From the NCBI RefSeq assembly GCF_001467525.1, contig NZ_LNXS01000001.1:62001-126000 (forward strand): DNA of 64,000 nucleotides, written 5' to 3'. Positions 59,471-64,000 of this stretch are shown piece after piece (position 1 is the first letter of the stretch; each line of letters begins with the position of its first letter). Below the pieces are notes generated by a model, which saw only the letters and a program-made list of their open reading frames with translations, was not told the origin of the DNA and ran no database searches. A program made the position numbers and the translations under genes. Source of the DNA: Legionella anisa. Its GTDB lineage: Bacteria; Pseudomonadota; Gammaproteobacteria; Legionellales; Legionellaceae.

Positions 59471-60155
59471 ATTCAATGTGACTGATGCGTATTATCCCGG
59501 CAATAGCATAAGGTAAAAAACCTGTAGCAACTACAGACATTGCAAGTAATAAGGCTAAATAGGCACTAATTGGCAATCCTTGCATGGCTATATTTAAAGT
59601 GCCGCTTCCAAAGATAAGTAAAGGCAAGGTTAGCGGCAATAAAATTAAAGCCATTAAAAGCCCCTTCTGGTTGACTCCAACTCCAAATGCAGCAGCCAAA
59701 GCACAGAGAAAAAGTAAGGCTGGGGTGCCGCAAATTATAGTAAGCGCAAGCACCTCTGTTTCCCAAACACTCAATGAAAATAGTAAAGCAACCACAGGAC
59801 ATAAAATGAGTAAAGGCAATAAATTAAATAACCAATGAGCAATTACTTTTGCACCAACCAGTAAAGGTAAAGACTGACCGGAAACAATCCATTGTTCGAT
59901 CACACCATGTTCATAATCTTGTTGAAATAAGCGCTCGGAAGAGAGCAAAAAAGACAAGAGTATCGCCATCCAAACTAAACCAGGGGCAATCGTTTTAAGC
60001 AGCACGACTTCCGGCTTGAGAGTCAGAGGAAACATAAAAAGAAAAATTAAGAGAAACAAACATGAGTTCACTAAAAAACGAATTTGACGCACCTGAATAA
60101 GCAACTCACGTTTGCATTGTTTGGCAAATAAAGAAAAGGAAGAAATCACAAACAA
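59469..60155 (-). CDS. ccmB: Heme exporter permease CcmB
   Basis: A 228-residue, six-helix permease that forms the CcmAB ABC complex with CcmA and, with CcmC, releases holo-CcmE. The start of FAKQCKRELLIQVRQIRFLVNS and the FPLTLKPEV loop are typical. It overlaps ccmA by ten bases. The stop codon lies in element K2, so the end has been touched by the insertion, but length is normal. Confidence 0.94.
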   Translation of the reverse strand: MFVISSFSLFAKQCKRELLIQVRQIRFLVNSCLFLLIFLFMFPLTLKPEVVLLKTIAPGLVWMAILLSFLLSSERLFQQDYEHGVIEQWIVSGQSLPLLVGAKVIAHWLFNLLPLLILCPVVALLFSLSVWETEVLALTIICGTPALLFLCALAAAFGVGVNQKGLLMALILLPLTLPLLIFGSGTLNIAMQGLPISAYLALLLAMSVVATGFLPYAIAGIIRISHIE

Positions 60156-60772
60156 TACTCCTCATAATCAGAGGGATTTAGCGGTAATTGCTGGTGAGAA
60201 GTTAATAAAACTGAGCCACCCTGCTTTCGATGAACTGCGATTTTATCCATAATCAGGGCAATAGCCTTATCATCTAATGCGATTAAAGGCTCATCAAGAA
60301 GCCATAATTTGACATTGGAGAACCACAAGCGTAGTAATCCTGCTTGCCTGCGCTGTCCGGCAGATAACAAGCCACAAGGGACATCAAGGTGGTGTTCGAG
60401 TGTAAAAATTGAAGCGAGTTCTTCTAAGTTATTATGCCCTTCTTTCTTTATACTGCGCGATGAGGAAGCATAATGCAGATCAAAGAAACAATTCTCTTTT
60501 AAGGTTAAATTAGGGTTAATACCCGTTTTGTGACCTACAAAACACACATGACGCTGGTAAGCAGATTGGTCCTTAGCAATATTTTTTCCAAAAAATTGAA
60601 TTTCACCTTGAAGCGGATGATATAAACCGGCGATTAATTTTAATAGAGTGGTCTTACCTGCACCATTTCTACCACGTAAATGAAGTAATCCTCCTGTGGG
60701 CAAATGAAAGCTTACTTTATTTAATAAAGGTTGATCCTGATAATCAAAATCAAGGTTAATCACATCAAGCAT
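60146..60772 (-). CDS. ccmA: Heme exporter ATPase CcmA
   Basis: The ATPase of the CcmAB complex, 208 residues. Walker A is GRNGAGKTTLLK, the signature LLSAGQRRQAGL, and Walker B LWLLDEPLIALD. It is first in the ccm set, followed by ccmB with a ten-base overlap. A GTAGCC palindrome lies upstream, in the promoter region. Confidence 0.95.
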   Translation of the reverse strand: MLDVINLDFDYQDQPLLNKVSFHLPTGGLLHLRGRNGAGKTTLLKLIAGLYHPLQGEIQFFGKNIAKDQSAYQRHVCFVGHKTGINPNLTLKENCFFDLHYASSSRSIKKEGHNNLEELASIFTLEHHLDVPCGLLSAGQRRQAGLLRLWFSNVKLWLLDEPLIALDDKAIALIMDKIAVHRKQGGSVLLTSHQQLPLNPSDYEEYCL

Positions 60773-60805
60773 AGGCCATGATACACTTCTTTGGTTGATA
60801 TTTAA

Positions 60806-60886
60806 GTAGCCTGGGTGCAGCGCAGCGGAACCCTGGAAAATTTCGAACTCTTAATCCCGGGTTCCGCTACGCTGCACCCAGGCTAC
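60806..60886. repeat. GTAGCC palindromic repeat, copy J
   Basis: GTAGCCTGGGTGCAGCGCAG and complement with a 20-base centre lie between ccmA (start 60772) and the RhoGAP gene (stop 60931). Confidence 0.85.
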
Positions 60887-60930
60887 ACTTAATAAAGAAA
60901 TAGTACTCGAACTAAAAAACAAAACAAGTT

Positions 60931-61875
60931 TTAATTCATTGCCAAACCCTTTTCAAACTCTAAATCACTTTTTCGTTCTGCAACCATTTCTCTAAAGGCT
61001 TTTACAGAAGAAGTATCGCGTCGAAAAAACCAAGTTGTAAATCCCTGGCTTGTTGCAAGCACTGTATATGCAGTTTTTTTCATTAATTCTTCAACTACAT
61101 CATCAAAAGTCTCTAAAGTGGTTTCTTCGAGTTGTTTTTTAAAGTTCAAAAGTATTTTGCTTTTTAAAAAATCTCCTTTGAGTCCTTGATACTCCCCACC
61201 TAACTCATCACCATCTGCATTGAAAATATGAAATCTATTTTCTGACGGATCTTTTACTTCAGCTTCATAATGAGTACCTTGCAAACGTAGTTCTGGTTTT
61301 ATAATTTCATTAGCACTTTTGATTAAATCGGCACAAACTTCATTTTCAACGCTTATAGCCTCTAATAGATTTGGAGATAGTTCTTGATTAGAAAGCTCAA
61401 ATATATTAGGACCAATCATTGAAGCCAAATTTTCTGCGGGCATCTTTGTTTGCGCTACCTTTTCTAAAGATTTTTTTAACATCGCAAACAAGTAATATGT
61501 GATTTTTTGATTAGTCTCTGATTTTTTTCCTAAAATATTGTTTATTGCTTTTTTATATTCAAGTAATTTATTTTTATTATCACTCAACTGTTTTTGGTCC
61601 TCTAGGCTAAATAGAGGTTCACCATTTTCTTGCAATTTCTGTAAAACTTTCTTCAATAAGTTAGCACACTCAAGTTGGTTCATTGTAGAAAAATCCATCT
61701 TACCTTTTTGGATTTCAGCTAATTTAGCATTAACAAGAGTCAATGAACCTGCAACCCGAAATATACCTTCTTCAGCCTTACCCCTTAACTCATTGTCTAT
61801 TTTTTTAATGAGAATCAATGCAGCGTACTGCAAGTTTTCAATTTTTTTTTGCCTTAATTTTTCATCAGATGGCAT
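60931..61875 (-). CDS. RhoGAP-domain protein, candidate translocated effector
   Basis: The N-terminal 190 residues of this 314-residue protein match a eukaryotic RhoGAP domain. EEGIFRVAGSLTLVN places Arg40 at the arginine-finger position of the GIFRVSG motif. ANLLKKVLQKLQENGEPLF corresponds to the LKxFLRELPEPL helix, and MPAENLASMIGPNIF to the NLAxVFGPNL helix, with the conserved Asn149. Eukaryotic RhoGAPs speed GTP hydrolysis by Rho, Rac or Cdc42; bacteria have no such GTPases, so a host target is likely. The C-terminal 120 residues are unassigned and end in a charged segment. TAGGGGG precedes the ATG. Secretion by Dot/Icm is inferred. Confidence 0.8.
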   Translation of the reverse strand: MPSDEKLRQKKIENLQYAALILIKKIDNELRGKAEEGIFRVAGSLTLVNAKLAEIQKGKMDFSTMNQLECANLLKKVLQKLQENGEPLFSLEDQKQLSDNKNKLLEYKKAINNILGKKSETNQKITYYLFAMLKKSLEKVAQTKMPAENLASMIGPNIFELSNQELSPNLLEAISVENEVCADLIKSANEIIKPELRLQGTHYEAEVKDPSENRFHIFNADGDELGGEYQGLKGDFLKSKILLNFKKQLEETTLETFDDVVEELMKKTAYTVLATSQGFTTWFFRRDTSSVKAFREMVAERKSDLEFEKGLAMN

Positions 61876-61889
61876 ATATCCCCCTATTT

Positions 61890-61905
61890 TTTACAACTAA
61901 TTTAC
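61890..61905 (-). promoter_or_regulatory. CpxR-like box upstream of the RhoGAP gene
   Basis: Read on the minus strand, GTAAA-TTAGTT-GTAAA is an exact tandem repeat of the CpxR half-site with six-base spacing, as in the sites that control many Legionella icm/dot and effector genes. It sits 15-30 bases before the start codon, so it would more likely repress, or mark a very close start of transcription. Confidence 0.45.
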
Positions 61906-61982
61906 CTTCTACTTAAATGGACTCTTGCGAACCGCCTTATTGATCGCCATAATTTGTTTTTATTTTTTTTAAGGTTTTAGTA

Positions 61983-62918
61983 ATGGAATTTTTAAGTCAA
62001 TACGGTATGTTTCTTTTAAAATCAGTAACGGTAGTTATTGCCTGCCTAGTAGTCTTTGCAGGTTTTTTTTCTATGAGCCGTAAACAAAAGCCTAAACTGG
62101 AGATTACGTCTTTAAATAAGCATTATGAGCATATCACATCCATAATGAACAAAGAAGTTCTTGGTAAGAAATTGCCCAAAAAGAAAAAAAGCACGTCAGA
62201 ACAGCCCACACTTTATGTAATTGATTTTCACGGTGATATTAGAGCCTCTCAGGTAGAACAGCTTAGAGATGAAGTAACTGCGATTCTTTGCACGGCAAAG
62301 CCTGGAGATGAAGTTTTAGTTCGTCTGGATAGCCCTGGAGGTATAGTCAATAGTTATGGACTGGCTGCTTCGCAGCTCCAACGCATTCGTGATAAAAAGA
62401 TTCCTTTGACTGTAAGTATCGATAAAATGGCAGCCAGTGGCGGTTACTTAATGGCCTGTGTTGCTAATCAAATCATTGCTGCTCCTTTTGCAATTATTGG
62501 CTCTATAGGTGTAGTAGCCCAAATACCCAATTTCCATCGTTGGCTTAAAAAACACGATGTAGATGTAGAACTATTAACTGCAGGGGAATATAAACGCACG
62601 CTAACACTTTTAGGCGAGAATACTGAAAAAGGCAGAAAAAAAGCTCAGGATGATCTGGAAAAGATACATGCTATTTTTAGAAATTTTGTAGCTGAGCATC
62701 GGGGGCAACTCAATATAGAGCAAGTTTCTACAGGAGAACATTGGTTAGCCAAAGATGCTTTTGATCTGCATCTCGTAGATAAATTATGCACAAGCGATGA
62801 CTATCTCATAGAAAAAATTGCAAGCCATAAAGCATTTAAACTCACTGTTCCAGCCAAAAGTTCTCTAGCAAATAAATTACTTAAGCCGGCGATGCGGTTT
62901 ATGCACCCATGGGGTTAA
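61983..62918 (+). CDS. sohB: Protease SohB, S49 family
   Basis: An inner-membrane signal-peptide-peptidase-like serine protease of 311 residues. An N-terminal anchor (residues 10-30) is followed by the S49 domain: catalytic Ser in MAASGGYLMACV and Lys in AGEYKRTLTLLG. The length is near E. coli SohB (349). It is divergent from the RhoGAP gene, with about 107 bp of AT-rich sequence between them. Confidence 0.93.
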   Translation: MEFLSQYGMFLLKSVTVVIACLVVFAGFFSMSRKQKPKLEITSLNKHYEHITSIMNKEVLGKKLPKKKKSTSEQPTLYVIDFHGDIRASQVEQLRDEVTAILCTAKPGDEVLVRLDSPGGIVNSYGLAASQLQRIRDKKIPLTVSIDKMAASGGYLMACVANQIIAAPFAIIGSIGVVAQIPNFHRWLKKHDVDVELLTAGEYKRTLTLLGENTEKGRKKAQDDLEKIHAIFRNFVAEHRGQLNIEQVSTGEHWLAKDAFDLHLVDKLCTSDDYLIEKIASHKAFKLTVPAKSSLANKLLKPAMRFMHPWG

Positions 62919-63054
62919 GGAAACAACACATCAAACTCAACAGCTGAATTATAATGATAAATAACAAAAAGCCTTAATATTCAAAATACTGGGTAAACGG
63001 ATGAATTTTAGATAATGGTGTATAATTAATTTATATTACAAAATGGAGTGAGCC

Positions 63055-63378
63055 ATGAGTGACTTTAAATCAAAACTACCTGATCTCAAAGAGTTAGCTT
63101 CAATGACAGGAAAGTTATTTACAGATATTAAAAAGAGCGTTGGCGAAATCGTTCACAACTATAAAGAAAATAGAGCACAGCAAGCAGAAGAAACGGAACA
63201 AACAAAGGGAGAGCCAGTTAAAGAAGCCAAACCCCAAAAACCTGTTGAGGAAAGTAAAGCTGCTGCCGAACCGGTTAAGCCTTCTGAACCTATTGAAACC
63301 ATTGAGACTATTGAAACTGTTGAAACTATTGAAGTAGTCGAACCTAAAAAATCAAAAACTGATGACACCAAAGAATAA
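63055..63378 (+). CDS. Small acidic protein with Ile-Glu-Thr repeats
   Basis: A 107-residue protein of unknown function. Residues 1-45 are helical and basic (a phasin-like or coiled-coil look), and the rest is low-complexity, Glu/Lys/Pro-rich with a short repeat IETIETIETVETIE near residues 81-95, probably expanded by slippage of a nine-base unit (ATTGAAACC and close variants). GGAG lies six bases before the ATG. No signal peptide. Possible partners are unknown. Confidence 0.65.
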   Translation: MSDFKSKLPDLKELASMTGKLFTDIKKSVGEIVHNYKENRAQQAEETEQTKGEPVKEAKPQKPVEESKAAAEPVKPSEPIETIETIETVETIEVVEPKKSKTDDTKE

Positions 63379-63443
63379 ATAGTTACCCATTCTACTCAAA
63401 CAATGTAATTGTTCAGAGGGTCTGTTTGAAGCTTGATGGAAAA

Positions 63444-63471
63444 CCCTATTTAAGGTTGAACTCAAATAGGG
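63444..63471 (-). terminator. Possible terminator for the fleQ-type gene
   Basis: CCCTATTT and AAATAGGG arms with a 12-base loop lie about 52 bases after the activator's stop. On the minus strand the stem is followed by TTTTCC, which fits weak intrinsic termination. Confidence 0.5.
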
Positions 63472-63522
63472 CTTCCCGGCCATAGAGTTGAACGCTTACC
63501 AAACAAATTTACACTGATGAGT

Positions 63523-64000
63523 TCAAACCCGCTCAGGGCGTGTAAGTCCGTATTTGCGCATTTTTTCAACCAAAGTAGTACGTCTCATATTCAAGTAACT
63601 TGCGGCATGAGCCACTACCCAATCTGATTCATTTAATGCTTGACTAATTAGTGCTAACTCAGTTTTTACCAAGTGTTCTTTTAAGTCTATTCCTTCTGCA
63701 GTGGAAATCTGCTCCTGATTTATCACCTCTAATAAAGCTTCTCGTTCAGAGTTGGATGTATCAGATTCTACATATAGGGGCATATATTCACCACGGACTT
63801 TTTGTGGCAAATCCTCTTTACTTAAAATTCCTTTGGGATACAAAATAGTTAGTCGTTCTACTAAATTAGCTAATTCTCTGATGTTACCTGGCCAACTGTA
63901 CTGGCTTAATACAGCCATCGCATCGGGCATTAAACGTACGCTGGGCCTGTTTTCGCTCTCAATGCGTGCAATCAATTCGTTAAATAACAAAGGAATATCT
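63523..64000 (-). CDS. fleQ: FleQ-type sigma-54 activator, 3' part
   Basis: The last 159 codons of a sigma-54-dependent transcription activator; the 5' part lies beyond the window. DIPLLFNELIARI and YSWPGNIRELANLVERLTIL belong to the end of the AAA+ domain, and ISQALNESDWVVAHAASYLNMRRTTLVEKMRKYGL is a Fis-type helix-turn-helix. The MRRTTLVEKMRKYG sequence is typical of FleQ, the master regulator of flagellar genes in Legionella and Pseudomonas. Confidence 0.85.
   Translation of the reverse strand, partial: DIPLLFNELIARIESENRPSVRLMPDAMAVLSQYSWPGNIRELANLVERLTILYPKGILSKEDLPQKVRGEYMPLYVESDTSNSEREALLEVINQEQISTAEGIDLKEHLVKTELALISQALNESDWVVAHAASYLNMRRTTLVEKMRKYGLTRPERV

Overview
The window is AT-rich gammaproteobacterial chromosome, most likely from a Legionella species that is not an obvious L. 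pneumophila strain. The grounds are recognition-based, because no search could be run. It has a gammaproteobacterial housekeeping set (mfd, dnaE, ligA, ribF-ileS-lspA, era-recO-pdxJ, ccmABCDEFGHI, a fleQ-like regulator). It also carries large coiled-coil or membrane proteins of unknown function like those of Legionella, a protein with a eukaryotic-type RhoGAP domain, and many short palindromic repeats between genes.

Layout. 0-2.5 kb: an unknown helical protein, then a hipB-hipA toxin-antitoxin operon behind four evenly spaced operators. 2.6-7.3 kb: a secreted polysaccharide deacetylase, mltA, and a minor-pilin operon pilV-pilW-pilX (minus strand) whose pilX leader is interrupted by a palindromic element. 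7.4-12.4 kb: hisC-phhB facing dnaE. 12.5-19.3 kb (minus): ligA and a peptide ABC importer (solute-binding protein plus two permeases, no ATPases nearby). 19.5-28.9 kb (plus): a secreted alpha/beta-hydrolase and partner, rmuC, a pentapeptide-repeat protein, mfd, an outer-membrane barrel and a small exported protein. 29.0-31.4 kb (minus): nit-tldD. 31.7-33.5 kb (plus): a Bax-inhibitor-1 family membrane protein and an AraC/GyrI regulator. 33.7-38.9 kb (minus): era-recO-pdxJ-korA-korB, apparently one overlapping transcript. 39.0-48.8 kb (plus): an accessory block of four large unknown proteins and a degenerate KDPG-aldolase homologue. 48.9-53.3 kb (minus): ribF-ileS-lspA. 53.4-60.8 kb (minus): uspA and the complete cytochrome c maturation set, including an unlisted 52-residue ccmD, split between ccmB and ccmC by nested repeats. 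60.9-64 kb: the RhoGAP-domain protein, sohB, a short acidic repeat protein and the 3' part of a fleQ-type activator.

The most interesting items are the RhoGAP-domain protein with its arginine finger preserved and a CpxR-like box upstream; the in-frame palindrome in the pilX leader; the aldolase homologue lacking its Schiff-base lysine; the tandem pair of unknown paralogues; the 28-bp-periodic hipBA operator array; and a dense family of palindromic repeats (ten copies in 64 kb), several of which are nested, flanked by direct repeats, or supply the last codons of neighbouring genes. No tRNA, rRNA, CRISPR array or transposase gene was seen.
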